Shown here in pieces: positions 10,056 to 19,114 of a stretch of 34,131 bases of DNA; positions within the stretch are counted from its first letter, which is position 1; each line of letters begins with the position of its first letter. The position numbers and the translations under genes were made by a program. The notes beneath the pieces were generated by a model. It was not told the DNA's origin, did no database searches, and saw only the letters and a list, made by a program, of their open reading frames with translations. Source of the DNA: Nitrospira sp. (GTDB taxonomy: Bacteria; Nitrospirota; Nitrospiria; Nitrospirales; Nitrospiraceae). The DNA lies in assembly GCA_020853775.1 (NCBI GenBank), contig JADYYH010000061.1:1-34131 (forward strand), given 5' to 3'.

Positions 10056-11366
10056 ATGACTACCGTTCACCCTGGGGCAGCACTCCCTGCATCCCCTGCG
10101 CTGACATCGTCGGACACGGCACACACCGCGATCTGTCCCTTCTGCCAGGCCATCATCTCTTGCGCACCGGTGGCCGGTCACCCGGTGCACCAATTTCCCT
10201 GCCCTGGCTGTCATGCCAACCTCCTGGTCCTCAACCCGGCTGGACGGCCGACCGATGAAGACATGATCACTCGATCGTGGGACGGAGAGCTTCCCGTCGA
10301 TCTGTCGCGCCGGCTCACAGGAATCGCTGTGGCTGGCTTGGCGTGCCTGTTGAATTATGTGTTGTTGGTGGGCATGGCCTACTGGCTACTGGGACAAATC
10401 AAAGCGACCCACGATCCCTACGACATCGATGCCTTGGTGCTGTCGCCGCTTATTTTGAAAGCCAATGGTTGGACGCCGCTCCACCTGGCGGCGGCGAGAG
10501 ACGATCGGTCCGCTGCCGCAGCGCTCCTAGCAAAAGGCCAGGTGGCGGACCAGCGCAACGGCAACGGGCGGACGGCGTTGTTTGAAGCCGCCAAGCGCGG
10601 GCACACCGATGTCGTCACGTTACTCTTGCAACACGGAGCGAACCCCAATGCAAAGGGGAAACAGGGCTTCACCCCGCTGTTGGCTGCGGCTGAACAGGGC
10701 CATGCCGACACCATTGAAGCGCTCCTTGCCAACGGGGCCGACATCCGAGCGGCCTGCACCTGCGGTGATTCGGCACTCCATCGCGCGGTCCGACGTGGAC
10801 ATCTCGTCGCCGCGCAGATCCTGCTCGAAGGGGGCATTGCGGTGAATCAGAAGAGTCACGGCGAGACCCCGTTGGAAGTCGCGCAACATGACGAGGACCA
10901 TGAACTGATCGCGCTGCTACAGGCTTACGGAGGCAGAGAGTTTTCTGAGGCCAGGGCCAGACGGGCGGAAGGCATCGCCTTCCAAAAACAGGGCCAGATC
11001 GACAAGGCGCTCTTCGCCTACGCGGACGCGCTGAACCTGGATCCAGATGATTTTGAAGCCTATTATGGACGCGGAACCGCCCTGCTCAAGAAAGACGCGC
11101 CCGACGAAGCGCTCATTGCCTTTCACGCCGCCATTCGTCTGAACCCCACCTACATCAATGCCTACAGCGCCGCCGCGTCCGTACACACCGTGCGCGGGCA
11201 ATGGGATCAGGCCCTCCTCCTCTGGAATCAGTTCCTCGCACACCAACCACAAAACGGGCGTGCCCATTTCGAACGGGCCATCGTGAAGCGAGGACAAGGC
11301 GATAGCGCGGCATTCCTACAAGGATTGCAACAGGCCTGCACCCTGGGTCATCAGGCTGCCTGCTGA
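10056..11366 (+). CDS. Membrane protein with zinc ribbon, ankyrin repeats and TPR repeats
   Basis: The 436-residue protein has four parts. A zinc-ribbon-like N-terminus has CPFC at 27-30 and CPGC at about 49-52. One hydrophobic segment at about 88-112 is probably a membrane anchor. Five ankyrin repeats follow at about 136-292 (for example NGWTPLHLAAARDD, NGRTALFEAAKRGH, QGFTPLLAAAEQGH). Three or so TPR repeats end the chain. Combining ankyrin and TPR repeats behind one membrane anchor suggests a scaffold for other proteins. The next gene starts 3 bp after its stop, so it is the first gene of a three-gene operon with DUF898 and M48 proteins. GTAAGG ahead of the ATG is a fair ribosome site. The function is unknown. 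Confidence 0.8.
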   Translation: MTTVHPGAALPASPALTSSDTAHTAICPFCQAIISCAPVAGHPVHQFPCPGCHANLLVLNPAGRPTDEDMITRSWDGELPVDLSRRLTGIAVAGLACLLNYVLLVGMAYWLLGQIKATHDPYDIDALVLSPLILKANGWTPLHLAAARDDRSAAAALLAKGQVADQRNGNGRTALFEAAKRGHTDVVTLLLQHGANPNAKGKQGFTPLLAAAEQGHADTIEALLANGADIRAACTCGDSALHRAVRRGHLVAAQILLEGGIAVNQKSHGETPLEVAQHDEDHELIALLQAYGGREFSEARARRAEGIAFQKQGQIDKALFAYADALNLDPDDFEAYYGRGTALLKKDAPDEALIAFHAAIRLNPTYINAYSAAASVHTVRGQWDQALLLWNQFLAHQPQNGRAHFERAIVKRGQGDSAAFLQGLQQACTLGHQAAC

Positions 11367-11369
11367 ATC

Positions 11370-12641
11370 ATGACCACTGCGGCACTGCATGACGCCACGA
11401 GCGCCGCACGCGTCACCTGTCACCGTTGCTTGAGCCGGTACCGGGTCCGCGCGGTGGAACAATTGACGAGGGCGTCTCGCAGCACCTGCGCCACATGCGG
11501 TGCCCGGTTCGCAGTAGTCGAGCCGCTATCCTCGGCCTCCCCCGAAGACCTGCCGAGCCGGCACCACAGACCGTCCGTCGTCCCTGACGCCTCGCCCACA
11601 TCCGACGCGACCGCCTCCATGTCTCCGCCTCTCCGCGCGGCCTTTCATGGGATGGGCGGGACGCTCCTGGGCATGCACGTCGTGAACCTCTGCCTCACGT
11701 TGATTACCCTGGGCGGATATCACTTCTGGGCCAAGGCGAAGATCCGCCGGTATCTCTTCAGTCACACGTCCTTTGCAGGGGATCGCTTTGCGTATCACGG
11801 GACCGGCAAAGAACTCTACCAAGGGTTTTTGAAAGCCATGTTGGTCTTCGGCATCCCGTATTGTGCGCTGAGCGCCGCGCATACGTTGCTGGACCTTCCG
11901 CCGTGGATCGATCTGTTGTCGCAGGCATTAGCCGGTCTGGTGTTCTTCCTCTATGTCCCTGTCGCCATCGTGAATGCGCGCCGGTATCGTTGCACGCGTA
12001 CTTCATGGCGCGGCATCCGGTTCTCGTTCCGGGGCCGCACCGCAGATTTTCTGAAACTGTATGTTCGGGGATGGTTCGTCACGATCCTCACCCTGGGCAC
12101 CTACTATCCGTATTTTCACACCCAACGTCAGGCGTTTCTGCATTCCCACACCTATTTCGGCGACCAGCGGTTCCAGTTCACCGGCCACGGATCCGGCGTG
12201 ATGGTCCCCTTCGCCGTGACCCTGTTTGCCACCTATGCCGTCCTGGGCCTGTGCGGGTTCGCCCTCGCCATGCAGTTGACCAATGCGGGCCTGACGCTCT
12301 TGTTGATTCCGTTTGTACTTGGACCGCTGTGGATCTGGCTGCTGGGACAAAAACAACGCTATTTCTGGAATCACACCTCATTCGGAGAAGCCCGCTTTTC
12401 ATCCGCTATCACTTGGCAACGACTGTTCACGCTGTATCTAGGTAATCTCATCCTGCTCCTGGCCACCCTGGGGTGGGCCTGGCCCTGGGTCACAGTACGC
12501 AATGCCCGTTTTTTTATCGGCACCCTATCGCTGCAAGGCTGCGTCGATCTCGATCGGATTATGCAAGACACTACCGACGCCTCGGTCACGGGCGAAGGGC
12601 TGTCGAACCTCCTCGACACCGGCTTCGACATGGATGCGTGA
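11370..12641 (+). CDS. DUF898 (YjgN-like) multi-pass membrane protein with N-terminal zinc ribbon
   Basis: The N-terminal 50 residues form a zinc-ribbon-like domain (CHRC at 17-20 and CATC at 40-43), similar in style to the one in the preceding gene. From about residue 88 there is a repeated DUF898 pattern of hydrophobic helices followed by F/W-A/N-H-T-x-F-G-x-x-R-F signatures: SHTSFAGDRFAYHG, SHTYFGDQRFQFTG and NHTSFGEARFSSA. I see about six to eight membrane segments. DUF898 (YjgN) proteins sit in the inner membrane and their role is not known. They often neighbour M48-type metallopeptidase genes, as here, where the M48 gene starts 2 bp after the stop. Confidence 0.85.
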   Translation: MTTAALHDATSAARVTCHRCLSRYRVRAVEQLTRASRSTCATCGARFAVVEPLSSASPEDLPSRHHRPSVVPDASPTSDATASMSPPLRAAFHGMGGTLLGMHVVNLCLTLITLGGYHFWAKAKIRRYLFSHTSFAGDRFAYHGTGKELYQGFLKAMLVFGIPYCALSAAHTLLDLPPWIDLLSQALAGLVFFLYVPVAIVNARRYRCTRTSWRGIRFSFRGRTADFLKLYVRGWFVTILTLGTYYPYFHTQRQAFLHSHTYFGDQRFQFTGHGSGVMVPFAVTLFATYAVLGLCGFALAMQLTNAGLTLLLIPFVLGPLWIWLLGQKQRYFWNHTSFGEARFSSAITWQRLFTLYLGNLILLLATLGWAWPWVTVRNARFFIGTLSLQGCVDLDRIMQDTTDASVTGEGLSNLLDTGFDMDA

Positions 12642-12643
12642 TC

Positions 12644-13786
12644 ATGTCCACCGCTCGAACCGCTCATTATCTCGACGGCCGCTCCGCCACGCGACATCGT
12701 GTCACCCTCACCATCAGTCCAGTCGCCTTGCAGATCGCCATGCCCGACGGCAGCAGCAAGCAATGGCCCTACGGGGACATTCGCCAAACACAAGGGATCT
12801 ACCGTGGCGAGCCAGTCCGCCTGGAGTTCGGGCCTGAACCGGCAGAGGCGGTGGTCGTCGCCAGCCGCGCCTTGCTGACCGAAATCCATACGGCGGCACC
12901 CGGGCTCGCACAGCATTTTCATAATCCCTCGTGGCGCACGACGCGTCTCGCATGGACGCTGGGCGCAGGACTGGGAGTGGTCCTCATACTCATTGGCCTG
13001 TACCGCTGGGGGATTCCCGGTATCGCCTCCGCCGCGACACCCTACGTACCAACCACATGGGAGGAGTCATTGGGCCGCAAGATCGTCGAACAGCTCGCCC
13101 CGGAGCCGCAGCAATGCCGGGATCCTGAGCGACTCCGGAAGATCGACGCGGTCGTGCAAACGCTGGCAGCGACGCATCCATCCTCTCCTTACCGGATCAC
13201 GCTCTCGGTGGTGGACAATCCCGGCATCAATGCATTTGCGGCTCCCGGCGGCCAGGTGGTGATTTTGCGTGGCCTGCTGGAACAGACCACCAGCGCCGAA
13301 CAACTCGCCGGTGTCCTGGCGCACGAACTCCAACATGTCTATCTACGCCACAGCACCAGAGCCATCCTTGAACAGACCGCCGGTACGCTGCTGCTGGCCG
13401 CCGTGTCGGGAGACCTGTCAGGAGGACTGGCCTGGGGGCTGCAAGGTGCACAGACCATGGGATCTTTACACTACAGCCGCACCCATGAAGAGGAGGCGGA
13501 CATCGAAGGGCTTCGCATGCTGGAGGCTGCGCATCTCGATCCCGCCGCCATGATTGCGTTTTACGGAACGCTGCAGAAGTCCGAGCAGGACCATGCCGGA
13601 CCACCAGATTTTCTCTCGACCCACCCGGACATGGGCCGTCGGCTCGCCACCCTTCTCGCCCTTGCCGGCCCCCCGCCGACTGACGCGCGTCCGCTGCTTC
13701 CCGGCGAAGACTGGACGGATATTCGCTCCCTCTGTCGAGTACAGGCCACCAGGCGTTCCGGCCCGGACGCTGCCGCTCTCCCCTGA
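12644..13786 (+). CDS. Membrane-anchored M48-family metalloprotease
   Basis: This is a zinc endopeptidase of the M48 (HtpX/Ste24/BepA) clan. The HELQH zinc motif is at residues 227-231 and the third-ligand region SRTHEEEAD is at 278-286. The first 95 residues are a beta-rich domain, then one transmembrane helix (about 102-122) puts the protease domain on the far side of the inner membrane, probably the periplasm. The frame is open upstream from 12473, but that part overlaps the DUF898 gene; the ATG at 12644 gives a 380-residue protein and leaves a 2-bp gap. The operon with a DUF898 protein suggests an envelope quality-control job, but the substrate is not known. Confidence 0.88.
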   Translation: MSTARTAHYLDGRSATRHRVTLTISPVALQIAMPDGSSKQWPYGDIRQTQGIYRGEPVRLEFGPEPAEAVVVASRALLTEIHTAAPGLAQHFHNPSWRTTRLAWTLGAGLGVVLILIGLYRWGIPGIASAATPYVPTTWEESLGRKIVEQLAPEPQQCRDPERLRKIDAVVQTLAATHPSSPYRITLSVVDNPGINAFAAPGGQVVILRGLLEQTTSAEQLAGVLAHELQHVYLRHSTRAILEQTAGTLLLAAVSGDLSGGLAWGLQGAQTMGSLHYSRTHEEEADIEGLRMLEAAHLDPAAMIAFYGTLQKSEQDHAGPPDFLSTHPDMGRRLATLLALAGPPPTDARPLLPGEDWTDIRSLCRVQATRRSGPDAAALP

Positions 13787-13821
13787 CACCACGTTTGACC
13801 TCATCACAAACCCGCGGCCTC

Positions 13822-13830
13822 TGTTATAAT
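13822..13830 (+). promoter_or_regulatory. Extended -10 promoter of the two-component operon
   Basis: TGTTATAAT is a perfect extended -10 (TGn plus TATAAT), 26 bp before the response regulator ATG. No good -35 is at the right spacing, which extended -10 promoters tolerate. CCCGC and GCGGG arms flank it (13811-13815 and 13841-13845) and might be an operator. Confidence 0.55.
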
Positions 13831-13856
13831 CCACCCACCTGCGGGCATGATGACCT

Positions 13857-14528
13857 ATGCGCGTTCTAGTCGTTGAAGATGAAACCAAGGTCGGCTCCTT
13901 CATCAAGCGAGCCCTCGAGGAAGAAAGTTACGCCGTCGACCTCTGTGAAGACGGCGTGCAAGGCCTCGATCTGGCCCTGACCGGCAGCTACGACCTCATC
14001 ATGATCGACCTCATGCTGCCGGGGTTGCCCGGCATGGAAGTGCTGACCCGTCTCCGCAAAGAAAAAATTCAGACGCCCGTCTTGATTCTGACGGCACAGT
14101 CCAAAGTCGATCAACGCGTCAAGGGCTTGGATGCGGGGGCGGATGACTACCTCACCAAACCCTTCGCCATCGACGAATTGCTCGCGCGCGTGCGTGCCCT
14201 CTTGCGGCGCGGCACGGCCGAATCGTCCGGCACGCTCCAGATCGATGATCTCATCCTCAACCCGGCTACGCGGGAGGTGACGCGCGGAGGACAACGTATC
14301 GATCTCACGGTCAAAGAATATGCCCTCCTGGAATATTTCATGCGTCATGCCGGTCGGGTGTTGACCCGCCCGATGATTTCCGACCATGTCTGGAATCAGG
14401 ACTTCGATACCTTCACCAACGTCATCGACGTCTACGTGAATTATCTGCGCAATAAGATCGATCGCGGGCGGGCTCGAAAACTGATCCATACGATCCGAGG
14501 GAGCGGGTATATGCTCAAGGTCGACTGA
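13857..14528 (+). CDS. OmpR/PhoB-family response regulator
   Basis: This is a two-domain transcription regulator of 223 residues. The receiver domain has the acidic pocket ED at 7-8, the phosphoacceptor Asp51 (MIDLMLPG), and the TKPF lysine at about 102. The C-terminal winged-helix DNA-binding domain has LTVKEYALLEYFMRHAGRVLTR and ends with the typical TIRGSGYML. It resembles the CusR/CopR/MprA branch, but the signal is not predictable. Its last base overlaps the first base of the kinase gene (TGATG), so the two are translationally coupled. The HtrA gene just downstream suggests an envelope-stress regulon. Confidence 0.93.
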   Translation: MRVLVVEDETKVGSFIKRALEEESYAVDLCEDGVQGLDLALTGSYDLIMIDLMLPGLPGMEVLTRLRKEKIQTPVLILTAQSKVDQRVKGLDAGADDYLTKPFAIDELLARVRALLRRGTAESSGTLQIDDLILNPATREVTRGGQRIDLTVKEYALLEYFMRHAGRVLTRPMISDHVWNQDFDTFTNVIDVYVNYLRNKIDRGRARKLIHTIRGSGYMLKVD

Positions 14529-15931
14529 TGCCGCTGCGAGTCCGGCTCACCCTCTGGTACGGAACGGCGCTGGCCCTGATCCTGCTGACATTCTCCGTGG
14601 TGCTCTACACCATCACGGCCCGCGGCCTCCGCGACCAGGTCGATGAGTCGTTACAGGAAACCGCCTCAGCCGCCGTGCGCTCGCTGGAGACCCGGGGGTT
14701 CCTGCCCCTCATCGATGAAGACGCCCTCTTGAGTCAATTCCCTGAACTCACCCGTATCGATAAATTCTTTCAAATCTTCAGCCCCACCGGCACCATCACC
14801 ATCCGTTCCCCGAATATCCGGCAGCACGACGTTCCGTTGAGCCGCCCGGCCCTGGAAGCCGCCTTCACCGGCAGCACCGTCTTCGAATCGGCCAGATACC
14901 CCAACGAACCGCCGCTACGCCTGGTGTCTGTTCCGATCATTTACCGCGGCTCGCTGCTCTATATCGTGCAGGTGGGGACTACGCTGGAAGGTGTCGAAGA
15001 AACCCTACGTCGCTTTCTCCTTGTGCTGCTCGTCATGGCGCCGATCGCGTTGGTCGTCTCTTTGGTGGGCGGCTGGTTTCTCGCAGGACGCGCCCTGCGC
15101 CCGGTCGACTCCATCACCGTCGCCGCACAACGAATCGCTGCGGGCGACCTCACGCAACGGCTGCATTCTGAACGCTCGACGGATGAAATCGGTCGCCTGA
15201 CCGACACGTTCAACAATATGATCGCTCGACTGGAGACCTCCTTCTCGCAAATCCGGCAGTTCAGCAGCGATGCGTCTCATGAACTGCGCACGCCGCTGAC
15301 GGTCATGAAAGGCGAGAGCGAGTTGGTCCTACGCCGCTCCCGTCCCGTCGAAGATTACATCGCCGTGCTGGAAAGCAATCTGGAGGAAATCGACCGCATG
15401 TCCCGCATCGTGGAGGAACTGCTCTTCCTCTCGCGGGCGGATATGGGGCAGGTGAAAACAGAATGCGAGCCGGTCCGGCTGGAGGCCTTAGTGGAAGACA
15501 TTCAACGCCAGGCCTGCCTCCTCGGGCAGGAACGGGAAGTGGACGTCATCATGGGCACGATTCAACCGGCCACCGTACGCGGAGACGAACTGCGTCTGCG
15601 GGAACTCATCCTCAACATCGTCGACAACGCGGTGAAATATTCTCATCCCCGCGGCAAGGTCGAAATCGATGTGCGAGTAGAAGGCGCTACCGCACGCCTT
15701 GCGGTACGGGATTACGGGATCGGCATTCCGCAGGACGCGCACAAACAGATTTTCGACCGCTTCTTCCGCACCGATGACGCCCGGGCCCACACGAAAAAAG
15801 GGACCGGCCTCGGCCTGGCCATTTGCGCCTGGATTGCGGAAGCCCACCATGGACACATCGAAGTCCAAAGCGAGATCGGCACAGGATCCACCTTCACCCT
15901 GGTCCTGCCGTTGGCTCCAGGGGCAGCTTAA
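14528..15931 (+). CDS. HAMP-domain sensor histidine kinase
   Basis: The 467-residue inner-membrane kinase has a first transmembrane helix at about 8-28, a periplasmic sensor domain of about 130 residues, a second helix at about 162-186, a HAMP linker, and a HisKA domain with His251 in SSDASHELRTPLT. The HATPase domain shows the N box (NIVDNAVKYS, about 363), G1 (DYGIGI), F box (FDRFFR) and G2 (GTGLGLAI). All catalytic boxes are intact. It overlaps the response regulator by one base and is its obvious partner. The sensor domain has no recognisable ligand motif. Confidence 0.94.
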   Translation: MPLRVRLTLWYGTALALILLTFSVVLYTITARGLRDQVDESLQETASAAVRSLETRGFLPLIDEDALLSQFPELTRIDKFFQIFSPTGTITIRSPNIRQHDVPLSRPALEAAFTGSTVFESARYPNEPPLRLVSVPIIYRGSLLYIVQVGTTLEGVEETLRRFLLVLLVMAPIALVVSLVGGWFLAGRALRPVDSITVAAQRIAAGDLTQRLHSERSTDEIGRLTDTFNNMIARLETSFSQIRQFSSDASHELRTPLTVMKGESELVLRRSRPVEDYIAVLESNLEEIDRMSRIVEELLFLSRADMGQVKTECEPVRLEALVEDIQRQACLLGQEREVDVIMGTIQPATVRGDELRLRELILNIVDNAVKYSHPRGKVEIDVRVEGATARLAVRDYGIGIPQDAHKQIFDRFFRTDDARAHTKKGTGLGLAICAWIAEAHHGHIEVQSEIGTGSTFTLVLPLAPGAA

Positions 15932-16052
15932 CGACTTCTAATTCCTCGTTAACAGTTTTCTCATCCAGGGCTGTTACCTTCCAAATGACTGTCGCACGGA
16001 GGATCAATCTCTCTCGCGTGTACAGACCACCGCCATCTAGGAGGAGCCCCCT

Positions 16053-17531
16053 ATGCAACGACCCACACCGTCAGTCAGTGTCTTAGCCGGTATTGCCGCC
16101 GTGAGCGCGGGGTTAATCTGGAGCTATACTCCGCTGTCATCATCTCACGCCTCAAATCCATCGCCCGTCGTAGAGGAACGCCCGATGGCGCCAGCCGGCG
16201 CCTTACCCGCTGCCGGATTCGCCGATGTGGCCAAGACGGTCACACCGGCCGTCGTCAACATCACCACCAGCGGCGCGGAAGCAGTGTCTGACCATGCCCG
16301 TCCACGGGGAAAAATGGAAGACTTTTTCGGATCACCGTTCGGGCCGCGCCGATTCGAGCCACCCACGGAACCGCGGGAACATCGAGGCGGCGGTCAGGGA
16401 TCCGGGGTGATCGTCACCCAGGATGGATATGTCTTGACCAACAACCATGTGATTGCCGGAGCGAAGACCGTCACCGTTACGCTCCCCGATAAACGGGAGT
16501 TCAAGGGGCGGATTGTCGGTAGCGATCCGAAGAGTGACATTGCCGTGGTCAAGATCGACGGCACTCAACTCCCGACTGTTCCCTGGGGCGATTCCAGCCG
16601 TCTGCAGGTCGGGGAATACGTGCTGGCCGTTGGCAATCCCTTCGGTCTGAACTCCACGGTCACCCTGGGCATCGTGAGTGCACTGGGACGTGGACACATG
16701 GGGATCACGCAGTATGAAGATTTCATTCAGACCGATGCCGCCATCAATCCGGGCAACAGCGGCGGTGCGCTCGTGAATACCAAGGGAGAGCTGATCGGCA
16801 TCAATACGGCCATCTTTTCTCAAACCGGCGGCTACCAGGGTGTCGGCTTCGCCGTCTCGACCGGCATGAGCAAGCCGATCTATGAAAGCCTGGTGAAGAC
16901 CGGCAAGGTCGTACGCGGCTACCTGGGCATCGGTATTCAAGACCTGAACCATGATCTCGCCAAATCCTTTGGCGTGAAGGGCACCAATGGCGCGGTCGTC
17001 ACCGACGTGAAGGAAGATGGCCCGGCGGACAAGGCCGGAATCAAGCAAGGCGATGTGATCCTTTCCTTCCAGGGCGCGCAGATCGAAGATGCCGTGACAC
17101 TCCAACGCGCGGTCACGCGAACCGCGGTCGGCAGCAAAGCCACGGTCAAAGTGTTGCGCGACGGCCAGGAGAAGGAGTTCGCGGTCACCATGGCCGAACT
17201 GCCCGACAACCAGCAGGTGGCCAAAGCAGCAGCCGGACCCTCGGACCAACCATTGGCTGGCCTCGCTGTGCAGGAGCTTGATCGGGAAACGGCCCAAGAA
17301 CTCGGGCTGAAGGGAAAGATTCAGGGCGTCGTGGTGACCACGGTCGATCCGGAGAGTGACGCGGAACGGGCCGGCTTGATGCCCGGTGACGTCATCCGGG
17401 AAATCAACCGCAAGCCAATCACCTCAATGAAGGAGTTCGATCGGGCCGCATCGAGGCTCAAGAAAGGTGAAACCGTTCTGGTCTTGATCAACCGGCGCGG
17501 CGCATCCCTGTACCTGAGCGCGAAAATCTAA
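16053..17531 (+). CDS. degP: Do/DegP (HtrA) periplasmic serine protease
   Basis: This is a trypsin-fold protease and chaperone for misfolded envelope proteins. A signal or anchor segment occupies the first 33 residues. The catalytic triad is His132 (TNNHVIAG), Asp162 (SDIAVVKI) and Ser236 (NPGNSGGAL). Two PDZ domains follow at about 265-380 and 395-490, with GYLGIGIQ and a second carboxylate-binding loop. The 492-residue size fits DegP/DegQ/MucD proteins. A strong AGGAGG lies about 11 nt before the ATG. It lies 121 bp downstream of the two-component system on the same strand, and may be a target of it; the intergenic region contains imperfect arms GTTAACAG and CTGTTACC that could be a regulator site, but this is weak. 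Confidence 0.93.
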   Translation: MQRPTPSVSVLAGIAAVSAGLIWSYTPLSSSHASNPSPVVEERPMAPAGALPAAGFADVAKTVTPAVVNITTSGAEAVSDHARPRGKMEDFFGSPFGPRRFEPPTEPREHRGGGQGSGVIVTQDGYVLTNNHVIAGAKTVTVTLPDKREFKGRIVGSDPKSDIAVVKIDGTQLPTVPWGDSSRLQVGEYVLAVGNPFGLNSTVTLGIVSALGRGHMGITQYEDFIQTDAAINPGNSGGALVNTKGELIGINTAIFSQTGGYQGVGFAVSTGMSKPIYESLVKTGKVVRGYLGIGIQDLNHDLAKSFGVKGTNGAVVTDVKEDGPADKAGIKQGDVILSFQGAQIEDAVTLQRAVTRTAVGSKATVKVLRDGQEKEFAVTMAELPDNQQVAKAAAGPSDQPLAGLAVQELDRETAQELGLKGKIQGVVVTTVDPESDAERAGLMPGDVIREINRKPITSMKEFDRAASRLKKGETVLVLINRRGASLYLSAKI

Positions 17532-17550
17532 CGAGACATAGACCAACGGG

Positions 17551-17599
17551 GCGGGTGCCGGTGAGCGCAGGCTTACCGGTAACCCGCTCCGCTCTTTTT
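17551..17599 (+). terminator. Hairpin terminator between convergent degP and rimO
   Basis: Arms GCGGGT/ACCCGC and CCGGTGAGC/GCTTACCGG (one G-T pair) make a long stem with loop GCAG and a small internal bulge at 17551-17587. A T5 run follows at 17595-17599. The hairpin includes the rimO stop codon, and could work in both directions, though the U tract is better on the plus strand. Confidence 0.5.
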
Positions 17600-19030
17600 G
17601 GGCATGAGCAACGCGGGAGAAGAAGAGGAAGCCGCGTGTGGCTTGTCGGGCTGGCCGACAGGCTGAGCAATCAGATCATACCCGGCGACATCTGTCACCG
17701 TAACCGATATGAAGTCCCCCGGTTTGGCAACGCCACGCTCACAATACACCACCCCATCGATCTCAGGCGCCAGGCCTTGATGCCTGGCTTCCAGCAATCG
17801 ATCCGATTCCTCAGAAACTCCATCCACCAATACCTCGATGGTGCGCCCGAGGTACTCACGGTTTTTGGACTCTGAAATAGATTCCTGCAGAGCCAGCAGC
17901 TCATTGCGCCGTTCTTCCATCACCGCTTGGTCGACTTTTCGATCGAGATCCACTGCCGATGTGCCTTCCTCGTCGGAATACAGAAACACCGCCACGCGAT
18001 CGAATTCCATGTCGAGGATGAACTGCTTCAATTCTTCAAAGTGCTTGTCCGTCTCGCCGGGAAAGCCAACGATAAAGGCCGTTCGAAAAAAGACGCCCGG
18101 GATTTTGGCCCGAATGCGTTCTACCAACTTCGTGAGATGCTTGCGATCGCCCAGTCGATGCATGCGCTTGAGCATCCCGTCGCTGATGTGTTGGAGCGGC
18201 ATGTCGAGATACTTGGTGATCGGCGCCTCGCTGGCGTAGAGGTCGAGCAACTCATCCGTGACCTGTTGCGGGTATAAATAGAACGGCCGGATCCAACGCA
18301 CATCCTCGACGGTAACCAATTCACGCAGCAACGCCGTGAGCCCCTGTTTGAGCCCCAGATCGACCCCGTAGTTGATGGTGTCCTGAGAAATGAGGTTGAG
18401 CTCCTTAACCCCGTCCTGGACCAGCCGCCTCGCCTCTGCCACGATCGATTCAATCGGACGGCTCCGTTGCTTACCGCGCATGATCGGAATGGCGCAGAAG
18501 GCGCAGTTACGGTTACACCCTTCGGCAATTTTGAGATAGGCGCTGTGAGGCGTTCCAAGCCGGATGCGCGGCGTGTCGGCATCATAGAGATAGGGCGGCT
18601 GCCCCAGCCAGAGACGTTGCTGGCGTTTTTTAGGGGCTAAGAGGCTGCGGCAAATTTCGGCAATCCGTCCGAATTCGCCGGTTCCAACCACACCGTCCAA
18701 CTCCGGCAGTTCTTTCAAGAGTTCGCCCTGATAACGCTGCGCCAGACAGCCCGCCGCGATCAACACGCGACAGGAACCCGAGTTCTTGAGACGGCCGTGT
18801 TCGATAATGCTGTTGATCGATTCCTGCTTGGCCTCTTCGATAAAGCCGCAGGTGTTGATGATGACGACTTCGGCGGCACGGGCATCGCCGGTCAGTTGGA
18901 AGCCACCGGCCACCAGCGTGCCGAGCATGACTTCGGAATCCACCTGGTTTTTTGAACAACCCAGATTCACAAAGCCGATGGTGGGTTTCTTATCTTTCGC
19001 CCGTGAGGGAGTAATCAATGATGAAGCCAT
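17573..19030 (-). CDS. rimO: Ribosomal protein S12 methylthiotransferase
   Basis: This radical-SAM enzyme adds a methylthio group to an Asp of ribosomal protein S12. The N-terminal UPF0004 domain has its three cysteines in NLGCSKN, NTCGFI and AAGCLAQ. The radical-SAM CxxxCxxC is in CNRNCAFCAIP at about residue 177. The C-terminal TRAM domain has a typical EVLVDG start (about 400). GCSKNQVDSE separates RimO from MiaB. At 485 residues it is longer than E. coli RimO (441) because of a short N-terminal extension and a tail of Ala/Ser/Pro residues after the TRAM domain. The start at 19030 lies right at the predicted transcription start. Confidence 0.95.
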   Translation of the reverse strand: MASSLITPSRAKDKKPTIGFVNLGCSKNQVDSEVMLGTLVAGGFQLTGDARAAEVVIINTCGFIEEAKQESINSIIEHGRLKNSGSCRVLIAAGCLAQRYQGELLKELPELDGVVGTGEFGRIAEICRSLLAPKKRQQRLWLGQPPYLYDADTPRIRLGTPHSAYLKIAEGCNRNCAFCAIPIMRGKQRSRPIESIVAEARRLVQDGVKELNLISQDTINYGVDLGLKQGLTALLRELVTVEDVRWIRPFYLYPQQVTDELLDLYASEAPITKYLDMPLQHISDGMLKRMHRLGDRKHLTKLVERIRAKIPGVFFRTAFIVGFPGETDKHFEELKQFILDMEFDRVAVFLYSDEEGTSAVDLDRKVDQAVMEERRNELLALQESISESKNREYLGRTIEVLVDGVSEESDRLLEARHQGLAPEIDGVVYCERGVAKPGDFISVTVTDVAGYDLIAQPVGQPDKPHAASSSSPALLMPKKSGAGYR

Positions 19031-19038
19031 AACCAGGC

Positions 19039-19068
19039 AGTCTACGGGACGGCGGAAAAGTCTGTCAA
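19039..19068 (-). promoter_or_regulatory. Promoter of rimO (TTGACA - 18 - TAGACT)
   Basis: On the minus strand a perfect -35 TTGACA (19068-19063) and -10 TAGACT (19044-19039) are 18 bp apart. Transcription would start near 19032, only about 2 nt before the rimO ATG, so the message may be almost leaderless. Confidence 0.5.
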
Positions 19069-19078
19069 ACGAGGTCTC

Positions 19079-19108
19079 TTGCTATTGGAGCGGCAGCTAT
19101 CCTAGATT
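19079..19108 (+). promoter_or_regulatory. Possible promoter of the gamma-carbonic anhydrase gene
   Basis: TTGCTA (19079-19084) and TAGATT (19103-19108) are 18 bp apart. The start would be at about 19115, which is the ATG itself. The match is moderate. Confidence 0.3.
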
Positions 19109-19114
19109 GAACGC

